Assembly (NCBI RefSeq): GCF_014395785.1
Contig: NZ_CP060713.1
Span: 1,826,501 to 1,890,500, forward strand
Length of the DNA: 64,000 nucleotides
Origin: Nocardioides mesophilus
GTDB lineage: Bacteria; Actinomycetota; Actinomycetes; Propionibacteriales; Nocardioidaceae
Direction of reading: 5' to 3'
Shown here: piece by piece, positions 46,733 through 55,850 of the stretch
How the letters are laid out: each line of letters begins with the position of its first letter
How positions within the stretch are numbered: the stretch's first letter is position 1
Program-made: the position numbers and the translations under genes
The notes under the pieces: model-generated
The model's database searches: none
What the model saw: only the letters and a program-made list of their open reading frames with translations
What the model was told of the DNA's origin: nothing

Positions 46733-48112
46733 GTGCCCGTCCGATCCGTCCGCCGTCTGACCCGGCGATCCTCGCAGGACCGCGAGATCCTCCGGCTCGC
46801 GGTCCCGGCGTTCCTGGCGCTGGTGGCCGAGCCGATGTTCCTGCTCGCCGACGCCGCCATCGTCGGCCACCTGGGCACCCCGGAGCTCGCCGGCCTCGGC
46901 ATCGCCGGCGCGATCGTGCAGACCGCGGTCGGGCTGTGCGTGTTCCTGGCCTACGGCACCACCGCCTCGGTGGCCCGGCAGATCGGCGCCGGCGACACCC
47001 GCGGCGCGCTGTCGCAGGGCATCGACGGGCTCTGGCTGGCCGTGCTGATCGGGATCGCGACGACCGCCGTGGCGCTGCCGGCCGCCGGCTGGCTGGTGGG
47101 TCTTTTCGGGGCCGACGCCGCGGTCACGGAAGCCGCGACGACGTACCTGCGGATCGCCCTGCTCGGGGTCACCCCGCTGCTGCTGATGCTCGCCGCCACC
47201 GGCGTCCTGCGTGGCCTGCAGGACACCCGGACGCCGCTGGTCGTCGCGGTGGTGGGCAACCTCGCGAACGTGGTGCTCAACGTGGTCCTGGTCTACGGCC
47301 TCGACCTCGGCATCGCCGGGTCCGCGCTCGGCACCGACCTCGCCCAGCTCGGCTCGGCCGCTGCGCTGGTCGCCGTGGTGGTCGCCGCGTGCCGCCGCGC
47401 GGGCGCTCCGCTGCGTCCGCACCTGCCCGGCGTACGCCGTGCCGCCCACGCCGGGGTCGCACTGGTCATCCGGACCCTCACGCTGCGGGCCTCCCTGCTG
47501 GTGATGACCTACGCGGCTGCGACGCTGGGGGCCACCGCGACCGCGACCCACCAGCTGGCGATGACGATCTGGACGTTCCTGGCGTTCGCCCTCGACGCCA
47601 TCGCGATCGCCGCCCAGGCCATCACCGGCCGGTTCCTGGGCGTCGGCGACCTGCGCCTGACCCGCGAGGTCACCGACCGGATGGTCCGGTGGGGGCTGTG
47701 GTCCGGGGTGCTCTCGGGGCTGCTGCTGGCCGCCCTCTCGCCGCTGCTCGGCGGGCTGTTCACCCCCGACGCCGCCGTCCGGGACCTGCTGGTGCCGGTG
47801 CTGCTGGTGGCGGCGCTCTTCCAACCGGTCGCCGGCGTCGTCTTCGTCCTCGACGGGGTGCTGATCGGCGCCGGCGACGGCCGCTACCTGGCCTGGGGAG
47901 GCGTGCTCGTCCTCGGTGCCTTCGCCCCCGTGGCCTGGGCGGCGACCGCCCTGGCTCCCCCCGGCCCGGCCCTCGCCTGGCTGTGGGGCTCCTTCGGGGT
48001 GGCGTTCATGGGCAGCCGCGCCGTGGTGCTGCTGCACCGGTCCCGGGGTGACTCCTGGATGGTCCCGGGCGGCCGCGGCGCCGGGGTGCCGGCCGCGTCG
48101 ACCCCGACATGA
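46733..48112 (+). CDS. MATE family efflux transporter (DinF-like)
   Basis: A 459-residue protein with 12 membrane segments in two halves. The first begins LRLAVPAFLALVAEPMFLLADAAIVGHLG, a typical MATE/DinF opening written here in its first 20 residues as LRLAVPAFLALVAEPMFLLA; the second half begins near 250 with RTLTLRASLLVMTYAAATLG. These are Na+ or H+ driven drug and metabolite exporters. The gene lies between rplI and dnaB and ends at a bidirectional terminator. Confidence 0.92.
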   Translation: MPVRSVRRLTRRSSQDREILRLAVPAFLALVAEPMFLLADAAIVGHLGTPELAGLGIAGAIVQTAVGLCVFLAYGTTASVARQIGAGDTRGALSQGIDGLWLAVLIGIATTAVALPAAGWLVGLFGADAAVTEAATTYLRIALLGVTPLLLMLAATGVLRGLQDTRTPLVVAVVGNLANVVLNVVLVYGLDLGIAGSALGTDLAQLGSAAALVAVVVAACRRAGAPLRPHLPGVRRAAHAGVALVIRTLTLRASLLVMTYAAATLGATATATHQLAMTIWTFLAFALDAIAIAAQAITGRFLGVGDLRLTREVTDRMVRWGLWSGVLSGLLLAALSPLLGGLFTPDAAVRDLLVPVLLVAALFQPVAGVVFVLDGVLIGAGDGRYLAWGGVLVLGAFAPVAWAATALAPPGPALAWLWGSFGVAFMGSRAVVLLHRSRGDSWMVPGGRGAGVPAASTPT

Positions 48113-48114
48113 CG

Positions 48115-48146
48115 CGAAGGGCCGCCCCCTCGGGGACGGCCCTTCG
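48115..48146. terminator. Bidirectional terminator between the MATE gene and rplI
   Basis: A perfect 10-bp stem CGAAGGGCCG (48115-48124) with CGGCCCTTCG (48137-48146) around a C-rich/G-rich inner part that also pairs partly. It serves the convergent ends at 48112 and 48172. Confidence 0.8.
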
Positions 48147-48171
48147 TGTGGTGATCCGAGGATCGGTCGGG

Positions 48172-48615
48172 TCAGCTGGCGACGACGTTCAGGTTGACGG
48201 TCGCGTCGACCTCGTCGGCCACCTTCACGGTCACCTGGTGCGTGCCCAGGGACTTGATCGGGTTGCCGACGATGATCTTGCGCTTGTCGACCGGAGCGCC
48301 GGCAGCGGTGAGCACCTCGGCGATGTCGCCGACCGTGACCGCGCCGAAGAGACGGCCGCCCTCGCCGGCGCGAACCGGCAGGTTGAACGTCGTGCTCTCG
48401 AGCGTGGACTTGATCTGCTTGGCGTGGTCGGCGTCGCGGACCTCGCGCGAGGAGCGCGCGGCCTTGATCGAGTCGACGGTGCGGCCACCACCCTTGGTCC
48501 AGCGGATGCCGAACCCACGGGGGATCAGGAAGTTGCGGCCGTAGCCGTCCTTGACCTCGACGATGTCACCGGGGGCACCGAGACCGGTGACCTCCTGGGT
48601 GAGGATGAGCTTCAT
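48172..48615 (-). CDS. rplI: 50S ribosomal protein L9
   Basis: A 147-residue protein with the L9 N-terminal motif [20 protein letters not shown], then [11 protein letters not shown], and the C-terminal RNA-binding domain ([14 protein letters not shown]). It is the last gene of the rpsF-ssb-rpsR-rplI unit, 27 bases after rpsR. Confidence 0.97.
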   Translation of the reverse strand: MKLILTQEVTGLGAPGDIVEVKDGYGRNFLIPRGFGIRWTKGGGRTVDSIKAARSSREVRDADHAKQIKSTLESTTFNLPVRAGEGGRLFGAVTVGDIAEVLTAAGAPVDKRKIIVGNPIKSLGTHQVTVKVADEVDATVNLNVVAS

Positions 48616-48642
48616 GGTTTTCTCGTCCCTCTCGCTCTGCCG

Positions 48643-48879
48643 TTACCTGGCCGTGGACGTGTAGGGCAGCAGAGCCACCTCGCGAGCGTTCTTCACCGCG
48701 ATGGCGACGTCCCGCTGGTGCTGGACGCAGTTGCCGGTGACCCGACGGGCGCGGATCTTGCCGCGGTCGGAGATGAACTTGCGGAGGAGGGTGGTGTCCT
48801 TGTAGTCCACGTAGGACACCTTCTCCTTGCAGAACTGGCAAACCTTCTTCTTCGGCTTGCGGAGTACTGGCTTGGCCAT
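48643..48879 (-). CDS. rpsR: 30S ribosomal protein S18
   Basis: A 78-residue S18 with the core [20 protein letters not shown]. It keeps a CQFC pair near residue 14 and a further Cys in GNCVQHQR, which is the zinc-binding (C+) form. Actinobacteria often carry a second, zinc-free S18 elsewhere under zinc control. It forms a complex with S6, encoded two genes upstream. Confidence 0.96.
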   Translation of the reverse strand: MAKPVLRKPKKKVCQFCKEKVSYVDYKDTTLLRKFISDRGKIRARRVTGNCVQHQRDVAIAVKNAREVALLPYTSTAR

Positions 48880-48999
48880 TGTGGTGCTCCCTTTCTGGTG
48901 AGCCCGGCTTGCGCCGGAATGGTCGCATCAGTCAGATGGACGGGTGGAACAGGTGTTCAGGCGACGGTCACGGGGACCGCCGGGGTCGTGCAGGGTCGA

Positions 49000-49611
49000 T
49001 CAGAACGGAGGCTCCTCCGAGGAGCCACCGGCACCCGGGGTCGCCCAGGGGTCGTTCGACGGCTGGCCGCCGCCGTAGGAACCACCCTGGCCGCCGCCCT
49101 GCTGGCCGCCCCAGCCGCCGGCCTGCTGGCCGCCGCCGGAACCGCCCTGGGCAGCACCGGCACCGGCGCCGGCAGCACCGCCGGAGGCCCACGGGTCGTC
49201 GCCGCCGCCGCCGTAGCTGCCGCCGCCACCCTGACCGCCGCCGCTGCGGGAGGTCTTGGTGACCTTCGCGGTGGCGTACTTGACGCTGGGACCGACCTCG
49301 TCGACGTCGATCTCGAAGACGGTGCGCTTCTCACCCTCGCGGGTCTCGTAGGAGCGCGCCTTCAACCGACCCGAGACGATGACCCGCATGCCCCGCTGCA
49401 GCGACTCGGCGGCGTTCTCGGCCGCCTGGCGCCACACCGAGCAGTTGAGGAACAGCGCTTCGCCGTCCTTCCACTCGTTGCTCTGCTTGTCGAACGTGCG
49501 CGGCGTCGAGGCAACGGTGAAGTTGGCGACCGCTGCGCCCGAGGGCGTGAAGCGGAGCTCGGGGTCGGCGGTGAGGTTGCCGACCACGGTGATCGGGGTT
49601 TCGCCTGCCAT
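49000..49611 (-). CDS. ssb: Single-stranded DNA-binding protein
   Basis: A 203-residue SSB. The OB fold spans about residues 1-110 ([20 protein letters not shown], then [18 protein letters not shown]). A long Gly/Gln/Trp-rich linker follows and the acidic tip ends EEPPF, the usual partner-binding tail with a variation on DDDIPF. It coats single-stranded DNA at forks. Located between rpsF and rpsR, as is usual. Confidence 0.96.
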   Translation of the reverse strand: MAGETPITVVGNLTADPELRFTPSGAAVANFTVASTPRTFDKQSNEWKDGEALFLNCSVWRQAAENAAESLQRGMRVIVSGRLKARSYETREGEKRTVFEIDVDEVGPSVKYATAKVTKTSRSGGGQGGGGSYGGGGDDPWASGGAAGAGAGAAQGGSGGGQQAGGWGGQQGGGQGGSYGGGQPSNDPWATPGAGGSSEEPPF

Positions 49612-49722
49612 GTCAGGCCTCCAGTCTGGTTGAGCTGTTCAGCAGATGCTGACTTGGGCGACCGGGGGAATCGGTCGAGGTACCGATGATCTGATCCTGG
49701 GTGCTGCTAGGTGCTGCTGGGA

Positions 49723-49740
49723 GGGAGCCCCGAGGCTCCC
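49723..49740 (-). terminator. Short hairpin after rpsF
   Basis: GGGAGCC (49723-49729) pairs with GGCTCCC (49734-49740), 4-base loop, just 3 bases past the rpsF stop on the reverse strand. It may attenuate reading into ssb or mark an mRNA processing point. Confidence 0.45.
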
Positions 49741-49743
49741 GTC

Positions 49744-50034
49744 TCAGCGGAGGTCGGGCCGGATGACCTTGGTGCGGAGCACCGACTCGTTCAGCCCGAG
49801 CTGCCGGTCGAGCTCCTTGACGGTGGCAGGCTCGGCCTGCAGCTCGACGACGGCGTAGATGCCCTCGGCCTTCTTGTCGATCTCGTAGGCGAGCCGGCGA
49901 CGTCCCCAGACGTCGACCTTCTCCACCGAGCCACCGTCCTGACGGACGACGTTGAGGTACGTGTCGAGCGAAGGCGCAACGGTGCGCTCTTCAAGATCGG
50001 GGTCGAGGATGACCATCACTTCGTAGGCACGCAA
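49744..50034 (-). CDS. rpsF: 30S ribosomal protein S6
   Basis: A 96-residue S6 with the normal opening [15 protein letters not shown] and [18 protein letters not shown] in the middle. The start that gives the usual N-terminus is TTG 50034, with AGGAGG 11 bases upstream (50046-50051). The longer frame from 50103 would add 23 residues unlike S6. A strong hairpin near the ribosome site suggests feedback control. First gene of the rpsF-ssb-rpsR-rplI unit. Confidence 0.95.
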   Translation of the reverse strand: MRAYEVMVILDPDLEERTVAPSLDTYLNVVRQDGGSVEKVDVWGRRRLAYEIDKKAEGIYAVVELQAEPATVKELDRQLGLNESVLRTKVIRPDLR

Positions 50035-50045
50035 AACAGTCTCCA

Positions 50046-50090
50046 CCTCCTTCGGACTCAAAGCGGCCACGGCGTTTCCGTGGCAGGAGG
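50046..50090 (-). promoter_or_regulatory. Structured rpsF leader that can hide the ribosome site
   Basis: On the reverse strand CCTCCT (50085-50090) can pair with the AGGAGG ribosome site (50046-50051). It encloses a perfect 7-bp hairpin GCCACGG/CCGTGGC (50066-50072 with 50078-50084). The unpaired 3' side contains CCG. This layout resembles the S6:S18-binding autoregulatory leader known from other phyla; identity is inferred. Confidence 0.5.
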
Positions 50091-50321
50091 GCTGTGCGTT
50101 CACGTCGTACGGCGTCCCGGGCAGTCACCCGGGGCCGACCGACGTGTCGGCGGCCCGACACCCGCACCTGGCGCGGAGTCGAGCCGGAACCGACGACCCA
50201 GGGTAACAGCGGCGCGGCGGGCCGAGGAAATCGTCGTCCACAGGCCCCATACGTCGGTGCCGTCCGGGTACTGCGCCCGGCGACGCACCCGAGATGAACC
50301 CCGAGACCAGGAGGTCCCACG

Positions 50322-50810
50322 ATGAGCCAGGACACCCCGCGAGACGAGCGCCAGAAGCTGGTCGAGCTGATCAAGGACAGCCGGATCGCGATGCTCACCA
50401 CCCGCAACGAGCAGGGCCGCCTGACCAGCCGGCCGATGGCCACCCAGGACGTGGAGACCGACGGCGACCTCTGGTTCATCACCGAGCGTTCCTCCGACAA
50501 GGCCGCCGAGATCCGGCGCGACCCCGAGGTCAACGTGGCCTACTCCTCACGCGACTCCTGGGTGTCGCTGGCCGGCCGCGCCGAGGTCGTCGACGACACC
50601 GAGAAGCTCACGGAGCTGTGGGGCACGTTCACCGACGCGTGGATGCAGGGCGGCCCGGACAACCCGGAGAACGTCTTGGTCAAGGTCACCGCCGAGTCGG
50701 CGGAGTTCTGGGACTCACCGGGCACGAAGGTCACCCAGGTGGTCAACCTGGTGAAGGCCAAGGTCACCGGGGAGCGCTTCGAGGGCGTCAACGAGACCGT
50801 CGAGCTCTGA
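50322..50810 (+). CDS. Pyridoxamine 5'-phosphate oxidase-like (general stress protein 26 type) flavoprotein
   Basis: A 162-residue split-barrel protein: KDSRIAMLTTRNEQGRLTSR near 17 and LWFITERSSDKAAEI near 50 match the GSP26/PNPOx-like family that binds FMN or F420. An AGGAGG lies before the ATG. It is probably a stress-linked reductase with unknown substrate. It stands alone, divergent from the rpsF unit. Confidence 0.88.
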   Translation: MSQDTPRDERQKLVELIKDSRIAMLTTRNEQGRLTSRPMATQDVETDGDLWFITERSSDKAAEIRRDPEVNVAYSSRDSWVSLAGRAEVVDDTEKLTELWGTFTDAWMQGGPDNPENVLVKVTAESAEFWDSPGTKVTQVVNLVKAKVTGERFEGVNETVEL

Positions 50811-50829
50811 GCGCCCGGAGCTCGACCGG

Positions 50830-51261
50830 CTACAGCCGCTCGAGCGCCTCACGCATGCCGCGCTCCGCCTCGTCGCCGAGCCTGGTGAAGAACGGGCGCA
50901 GCAGGAGGCCGAGCACCGGGGTGAGCACGCCGAAGTCGAAGTCGGCGGAGTAGCGCACCTCGGTGCCGCCGGTCGTGGTGGGGGTGAAGGTCATCGTGTC
51001 GAGGGCCTTGACCGTCTTGTTCTGCCCGCGCAGCGCGATCTTCTGGTTCTGCTCGCGCTCCACGACCGTGTAGGTCAGCTCGGTCTCGCGGCCGGCGAAC
51101 TTCGAGGTGTTGCGGTAGCGCGTGCCCGGGCCGCCGTCGCCGGAGACCCGGACGGTCTCCACGGTCCCGGGGTCCCACTCGGTGGTGGTGGTGAAGTCGG
51201 CGAGGTAGGCGAAGACCCGCTCGACCGGCTTGTCGGTGGTCACGGTTCGTTCCAGGCGCAT
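50830..51261 (-). CDS. SRPBCC family (polyketide cyclase/START-like) protein
   Basis: A 143-residue helix-grip protein: TTDKPVERVFAYLADFTTTT at the start, a central WDPGTVETV stretch and a C-terminal helix ending GMREALERL. It binds hydrophobic ligands; no specific role can be given. ATG 51261 is chosen over the longer frame to 51282. It converges with the flavoprotein gene and is divergent from nfo. Confidence 0.85.
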   Translation of the reverse strand: MRLERTVTTDKPVERVFAYLADFTTTTEWDPGTVETVRVSGDGGPGTRYRNTSKFAGRETELTYTVVEREQNQKIALRGQNKTVKALDTMTFTPTTTGGTEVRYSADFDFGVLTPVLGLLLRPFFTRLGDEAERGMREALERL

Positions 51262-51292
51262 GCCGCCAGCGTAGGGAGGCACCGCAACTGCC

Positions 51293-51298
51293 TAGGCT
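51293..51298 (+). promoter_or_regulatory. Leaderless-type -10 element of nfo
   Basis: TAGGCT followed by 6 bases and then ATG 51305; there is no ribosome site between. The hexamer and spacing equal those at 46721. Confidence 0.5.
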
Positions 51299-51304
51299 GG
51301 ACCC

Positions 51305-52114
51305 ATGGTCAAGCTCAGGATCGGTGCCCACGTCGCCCAGGCCGACCCCGTCGCGGAGGCGCAGGCCCGTGGCGCGGACCTCGTGCAGTTCTTCCTCGGG
51401 AACCCGCAGGGCTACAAGGGCCCCGAGGTGGAGTACGCCGGCGGCGCGGACGCGCTGCGCGAGGCGGCCCTCGAGGCCGGCGTCGACCTCTACGTGCACG
51501 CGCCGTACATCATCAACGTCGCCACCACGAACAACCGGATCCGGATCCCGAGCCGCAAGCTGCTCCAGCAGCACATGGACGCCGCCGCGGCGATCGGTGC
51601 CAAGGGCCTGATCGTGCACGGCGGTCACGTGGACAAGGCCGGTGACGACCCCGAGCTGCTGGAGAAGGGCTTCGACAACTGGCGCAAGGCGGTCGAGGCC
51701 ACCGACCTGAAGATCCCGCTCCTGATCGAGAACACCGCGGGCGGCGACAACGCGATGGCCCGCCACCTGGAGCGGATCGGCCGGGTCTGGGACGCGATCT
51801 CGACCGCCGAGGGCTTCGAGCAGGTCGGCTTCTGCCTCGACACCTGCCACGCACACGCCGGCGGCAACGACCTCGCCACGGTCGTGGAGGACGTACGCCG
51901 GATCACCGGCCGGATCGACCTCGTGCACGCCAACGACAGCCGCGACGCCTTCGACTCCGGCGCCGACCGGCACACCAGCCTGGGGGCCGGCCACATCGAC
52001 CCCGAGCAGCTCGCCGCCGTCGTCCGGGAGGCCGGCGCACCGGTCGTCTGCGAGACCCCCGGCGGCGTCGCGGAGCACCGCGCGGACTTCGACTGGCTCC
52101 GCGAGCGGGTCTGA
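51305..52114 (+). CDS. nfo: Deoxyribonuclease IV (AP endonuclease, Nfo)
   Basis: A 269-residue TIM barrel that cuts DNA 5' of abasic sites. The trinuclear zinc ligands are visible: HAPYIIN near 66, HGGHVD near 104, LLIENTAGG near 142, CLDTCHAHAGG near 178, LVHANDS near 206, the HTSLGAGHI set near 223 and CETPGG near 250. Length is close to E. coli Nfo (285). The start is leaderless. It precedes the FemAB-like gene by 22 bases. Confidence 0.94.
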   Translation: MVKLRIGAHVAQADPVAEAQARGADLVQFFLGNPQGYKGPEVEYAGGADALREAALEAGVDLYVHAPYIINVATTNNRIRIPSRKLLQQHMDAAAAIGAKGLIVHGGHVDKAGDDPELLEKGFDNWRKAVEATDLKIPLLIENTAGGDNAMARHLERIGRVWDAISTAEGFEQVGFCLDTCHAHAGGNDLATVVEDVRRITGRIDLVHANDSRDAFDSGADRHTSLGAGHIDPEQLAAVVREAGAPVVCETPGGVAEHRADFDWLRERV

Positions 52115-52124
52115 GCCGCTCCGG

Positions 52125-52130
52125 TAGCCT
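52125..52130 (+). promoter_or_regulatory. Leaderless-type -10 element of the FemAB-like gene
   Basis: TAGCCT ends 6 bases before GTG 52137, inside the short gap after nfo. Confidence 0.4.
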
Positions 52131-52136
52131 CGCCAG

Positions 52137-53291
52137 GTGACCTCCCCCGCCCTGACCGTCCGCACGATCACGCCCGACGAGCACCTGGCGCTCCTCCGCA
52201 CGCAGCGTTCGGCGAGCTTCCTGCAGACCCCCGCCTGGGGGCAGGTCAAGAGCGAGTGGCGCCGGGAGTCGCTGGGCTGGTTCGACGGCGGCCGGCTGGT
52301 CGGCGCCGGGCTGGTGCTCTACCGGCAGCTGCCCAAGGTGAAGCGCTACCTCGCCTACCTCCCCGAGGGGCCGGTGATCGACTGGTCCAGCGAGCAGCTC
52401 GGCGACTGGCTCACCCCGATGACCGCGCACCTGAAGCGGAAGGGCGCCTTCGGGGTCCGGATCGGACCCCCGGTGGTCACCCGGCGCTGGTCCGCGGACG
52501 CCGTGAAGCAGGGGGTGGCCGACGAAGGCGTCACCCGGCTCGGCGAGGTACCCCCTACCGAGCGCTCACCGCAGGGGGCCCGGGTGGTCTCCCAGCTGCA
52601 GGAGCTCGGCTGGCGGCCGCAGGCGGTCGAGGGCGGCTTCGCCGCGGGCCAGCCGCAGTTCAACTTCCAGATCCCGCTGCGCCACCGCGACGGTGAGCAG
52701 GCCGGCGAGCCCCGCACCGAGGACGAGCTCCTCAAGGGCATGAACCAGCAGTGGCGACGCAACATCAAGAAGGCGGCCAAGGCCGGCGTCGAGGTCTCCC
52801 AGGGCGCCGAGCAGGACCTGAAGGCGTTCCACGACCTCTACGTGCACACCGCCGAGCGCGACCACTTCACGCCGCGGCCGCTGAGCTACTTCGAGACGAT
52901 GTTCCGTGCGCTCAACGCCGAGGAGCCGGACCGGATCAAGCTCTTCCTGGGCCGCCACGAGGGCGACCTGGTCGCCGCCACGATCCTGGTCCGGGTCGGC
53001 GGCCACACCTGGTACTCCTACGGAGCCTCCTCCACCGAGAAGCGCGACGTCCGCGGCTCCAACGCGGTCCAGTGGGCGATGATCCAGGACGCCCTGGCCG
53101 CCGGGGCCGACGTCTACGACCTGCGCGGCATCACCGACACCCTCGATCCCGACGACTCCCACGTCGGGCTGATCCAGTTCAAGGTCGGCACCGGCGGCGA
53201 GGCGGTCGAGTACGCCGGCGAGTGGGACCTGCCGCTGCGACCGCTGCTCTACAAGGCGTTCTCGCTCTACATGGCCCGTCGGGGGAGGTGA
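52137..53291 (+). CDS. FemAB/FmhB-like peptidoglycan bridge aminoacyltransferase
   Basis: A 384-residue protein with two GNAT-like halves. The first opens FLQTPAWGQVKSEWRRESLG near 28; a helical arm (GMNQQWRRNIKKAAKAG near 202) is followed by a second acyltransferase half ending DLRGITDTLDPDDSHVGLIQFK and the typical tail. Fem proteins use aminoacyl-tRNA to add amino acids to lipid II or other cell-envelope acceptors. Its stop lies next to the alanine-racemase-like gene, and class A PBP follows on the other strand, a cell-wall neighbourhood. Confidence 0.9.
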   Translation: MTSPALTVRTITPDEHLALLRTQRSASFLQTPAWGQVKSEWRRESLGWFDGGRLVGAGLVLYRQLPKVKRYLAYLPEGPVIDWSSEQLGDWLTPMTAHLKRKGAFGVRIGPPVVTRRWSADAVKQGVADEGVTRLGEVPPTERSPQGARVVSQLQELGWRPQAVEGGFAAGQPQFNFQIPLRHRDGEQAGEPRTEDELLKGMNQQWRRNIKKAAKAGVEVSQGAEQDLKAFHDLYVHTAERDHFTPRPLSYFETMFRALNAEEPDRIKLFLGRHEGDLVAATILVRVGGHTWYSYGASSTEKRDVRGSNAVQWAMIQDALAAGADVYDLRGITDTLDPDDSHVGLIQFKVGTGGEAVEYAGEWDLPLRPLLYKAFSLYMARRGR

Positions 53292-53296
53292 ACCGG

Positions 53297-54358
53297 ATGT
53301 CGCTCTCCCTCTACGTCGACGGCGACCGCTGGCGCGCCCACCTCGACCACGTCCGCGACACCCGGCCCGCCATCGTCCCGGTCGTCAAGGGCAACGGCTA
53401 CGGCTTCGGGATCCCTCGGCTGGCCGGCGAGGCCGCCCGGCTGGGCCTGGACACGGTGGCCGTCGGGATGTACGAGGAGGTCGGCCCCGCCCGGGGGTCG
53501 TTCCCCGGCGACGTCATGGTGCTCACCCCGTGGCGTCCCTTCGACCGGGCGGCGCTCTTCGCACCGCACGTCATCCACACCGTGGGCCGGCTCGAGGACC
53601 TCGAGGCGCTGGCGGCCCGCACCGACGGGCCGCGCGTGGTGCTCGAGCGGATGACCTCGATGCGCCGGCACGGGTTCTCCGCGAGCGGGCTGCGCGAGGC
53701 CGGAGAGCTGCTGGCCGGTACGCCGGGCAGCCCCCGGCCCGAGCGGGTCGGCGTCGAGGGCGTCGCCCTGCACCTGCCGATCTCCAGCGGCTCGCACCTC
53801 ACCGAGGTGGAGCGGCTGATGACCGACGTGGTCGCCGCCGACCTGCCCACCCGGCGGATCTTCGTCTCGCACCTCACCGACGCGGAGACCGCCCTGCTGC
53901 GGCAGCGCTACCCCGACTACGAGTTCCGGCCCCGGATCGGCACCGACCTCTGGCTGGGTGAGCGGGGCGCGCTGCGGGTCCGCGCGACCGTCCTCGACGT
54001 GCACCCGGTCGAGCGCGGCGACGTGTTCGGCTACCGCAGCCGGACCGCCCCGAAGGCCGGCCACATCCTGATCGTCTCCGGCGGCACCGCGCACGGCATC
54101 GGTCTGGAGGCGCCGACCGGTGGGGCGACGTTGAAGGACCGCGCCGCCCGGGTCGCGAAGGGTGGCCTCGACGCGGCCGGCTTCGTGCGGTCGCCGTACA
54201 CCATCGGCGGCAAGCTGCGGCTCTTCGCGGAGCCGCCGCACATGCAGGCCTCGATGCTGTTCCTGCCGCACGGCGCGCCGGTGCCGGAGGTCGGCGACGA
54301 GGTGGAGGTCCGGGTCCGGTTCACCGCGACCTCCTTCGACGCCACCGTGATCAGCTAG
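53297..54358 (+). CDS. Alanine racemase-like PLP protein
   Basis: A 353-residue protein with a PLP barrel: the Lys in PVVKGNGYGFG near residue 30 is the expected Schiff-base residue (VVKANAYGHG in true racemases). The C-terminal beta domain is shortened and unusual, so amino-acid racemase activity is not certain. ATG 53297 follows GGGAGG; GTG 53288 overlapping the previous stop is an alternative. Probably works with the FemAB-like enzyme on cell-wall amino acids. Confidence 0.85.
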   Translation: MSLSLYVDGDRWRAHLDHVRDTRPAIVPVVKGNGYGFGIPRLAGEAARLGLDTVAVGMYEEVGPARGSFPGDVMVLTPWRPFDRAALFAPHVIHTVGRLEDLEALAARTDGPRVVLERMTSMRRHGFSASGLREAGELLAGTPGSPRPERVGVEGVALHLPISSGSHLTEVERLMTDVVAADLPTRRIFVSHLTDAETALLRQRYPDYEFRPRIGTDLWLGERGALRVRATVLDVHPVERGDVFGYRSRTAPKAGHILIVSGGTAHGIGLEAPTGGATLKDRAARVAKGGLDAAGFVRSPYTIGGKLRLFAEPPHMQASMLFLPHGAPVPEVGDEVEVRVRFTATSFDATVIS

Positions 54359-55838
54359 GCACGTCGGCCTGCTGGCCGCCGGCGTGCCGGTTCACGCGCC
54401 GCCCCGGCACCGGCCGGGTGCGGGCCGCCCGGGGCGGCTCCATGGGGTCGTCGGTGAGCCCGTCGGCGCGCACCGGGTCGTGCCACGGGGCCAGGATGTC
54501 GCGGACCACGACGCCGGCCAGCCACAGCTCGGCGGCCACCCGGACCAGGATGGCGATCCAGTAGGCGTGGTCGGGCTGGCCGCTGGCCGCGGAGGCGGTG
54601 AACTGGCCGAGGTAGAACCAGACCGCGAAGAAGTAGAGGACCTCGGCGCCCTGCCAGATCAGCAGGTCGCGCCACCGCGGTCGCGCCAGCACGGCCAGCG
54701 GCAGCAGCCACAGGACGTACTGCGGTGAGTAGACCTTGTTGACCACCAGGAAGCCGACCACGATCAGCAGCGCCAGCTGCGGGATCCGCGGGGTGCGCGG
54801 CGCCAGCAGCCCGAGGGCCAGGACCGCGACGCACACGGCACCGAACCAGATCCACGAGGCCAGGTTGATCCCGGAGGAGGTCACCGTGTGGCCGGCCTGC
54901 TGCCAGATCAGCCACAGCGAGCCGAGGTCGGCGCCCCGCTCCCCGTTGAAGGACCAGAACACCTTCCACTGCTCGAAGCCGTAGAGCATCGGCGGCAGGT
55001 TCACCAGCAGCCAGGCCCCGACGGCGCCGAGCACGGCCCAGCCGAACGCCGGCAGCCGGCGTCGGCGCAAGCAGACGACCAGCAGCGCGCCGAGCAGGAA
55101 CAGCGGGTAGAGCTTCGCCGCGGTGCCCAGCCCGATCAGCACCCCGCTCAGCAGCGGACGGCCCCGCGACCAGGCCCACAGCGCGCCCGCGACCGCGGCC
55201 ACCGCGAGCAGGTCCCAGTTGACCAGCCAGGCCAGCAGCAGCGCCGGGCTGGCGGCGAAGAGCATCGCGTCCCAGGGCCGCCGGCGGTGGGTGCCGGCCA
55301 GGAACCACGCGGCCAGCAGCCCGAAGCCGGCCAGCAGCACCGCGGTCACCTGGAAGTAGAGCCAGGACTCCGCGGCCACCCCTGGCACCGAGAACACCTG
55401 GTCGCCGGGGACGGCGGACCGGGCCGTCAGGTCCGGCCAGCCGCTGAGCGCGTGCGTCACCAGCGCGGCGCCGTACGCGAAGTAGCCGATGACGACGGGG
55501 TACTCCATCACCTGGTAGCGGCCGCCGGTGTCGCTGTAGGGGACCGACCTCTCCGCGAAGCCGCGCCCGGTGTAGAGGTAGGGCACGTCGGAGTAGCAGG
55601 CGGCCGCGTAGCGCTCGTTGCCGCCGGTCCAGTGCGCCTGCACGCAGGGCGTCTTCTGCAGCATGCCCAGCATCAGCACGACACAGGTGACGGCCAGGAT
55701 CACGCGCACGGGCGTCCAGAACGGGTGCGGGGCGGCGTGCTCGCCGACCGGCCCCCCGATCCCCTCGCTGGCCGCGGTGGCCACCGGGTCCTCGTGGGTG
55801 GGGCGGACCAGCGGCAGCTTCTCGGAGTCGGTGCTCAC
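54351..55838 (-). CDS. Polyprenol-dependent mannosyltransferase-like membrane protein (GT87/DUF2029)
   Basis: A 495-residue protein with about 11-12 membrane segments and an early outside Asp/Glu-containing loop (YPVVIGYFAYG region, YTGRGFAERSVPYSDTGGRY near 90). This is the GT-C glycosyltransferase layout used for lipomannan/arabinomannan assembly in actinobacteria. The hydrophilic C-terminal tail overlaps the end of the racemase-like gene. It starts 12 bases after the PBP gene, so the two are likely cotranscribed. Confidence 0.85.
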   Translation of the reverse strand: MSTDSEKLPLVRPTHEDPVATAASEGIGGPVGEHAAPHPFWTPVRVILAVTCVVLMLGMLQKTPCVQAHWTGGNERYAAACYSDVPYLYTGRGFAERSVPYSDTGGRYQVMEYPVVIGYFAYGAALVTHALSGWPDLTARSAVPGDQVFSVPGVAAESWLYFQVTAVLLAGFGLLAAWFLAGTHRRRPWDAMLFAASPALLLAWLVNWDLLAVAAVAGALWAWSRGRPLLSGVLIGLGTAAKLYPLFLLGALLVVCLRRRRLPAFGWAVLGAVGAWLLVNLPPMLYGFEQWKVFWSFNGERGADLGSLWLIWQQAGHTVTSSGINLASWIWFGAVCVAVLALGLLAPRTPRIPQLALLIVVGFLVVNKVYSPQYVLWLLPLAVLARPRWRDLLIWQGAEVLYFFAVWFYLGQFTASAASGQPDHAYWIAILVRVAAELWLAGVVVRDILAPWHDPVRADGLTDDPMEPPRAARTRPVPGRRVNRHAGGQQADVPS

Positions 55839-55850
55839 CGGGTCACCGCG

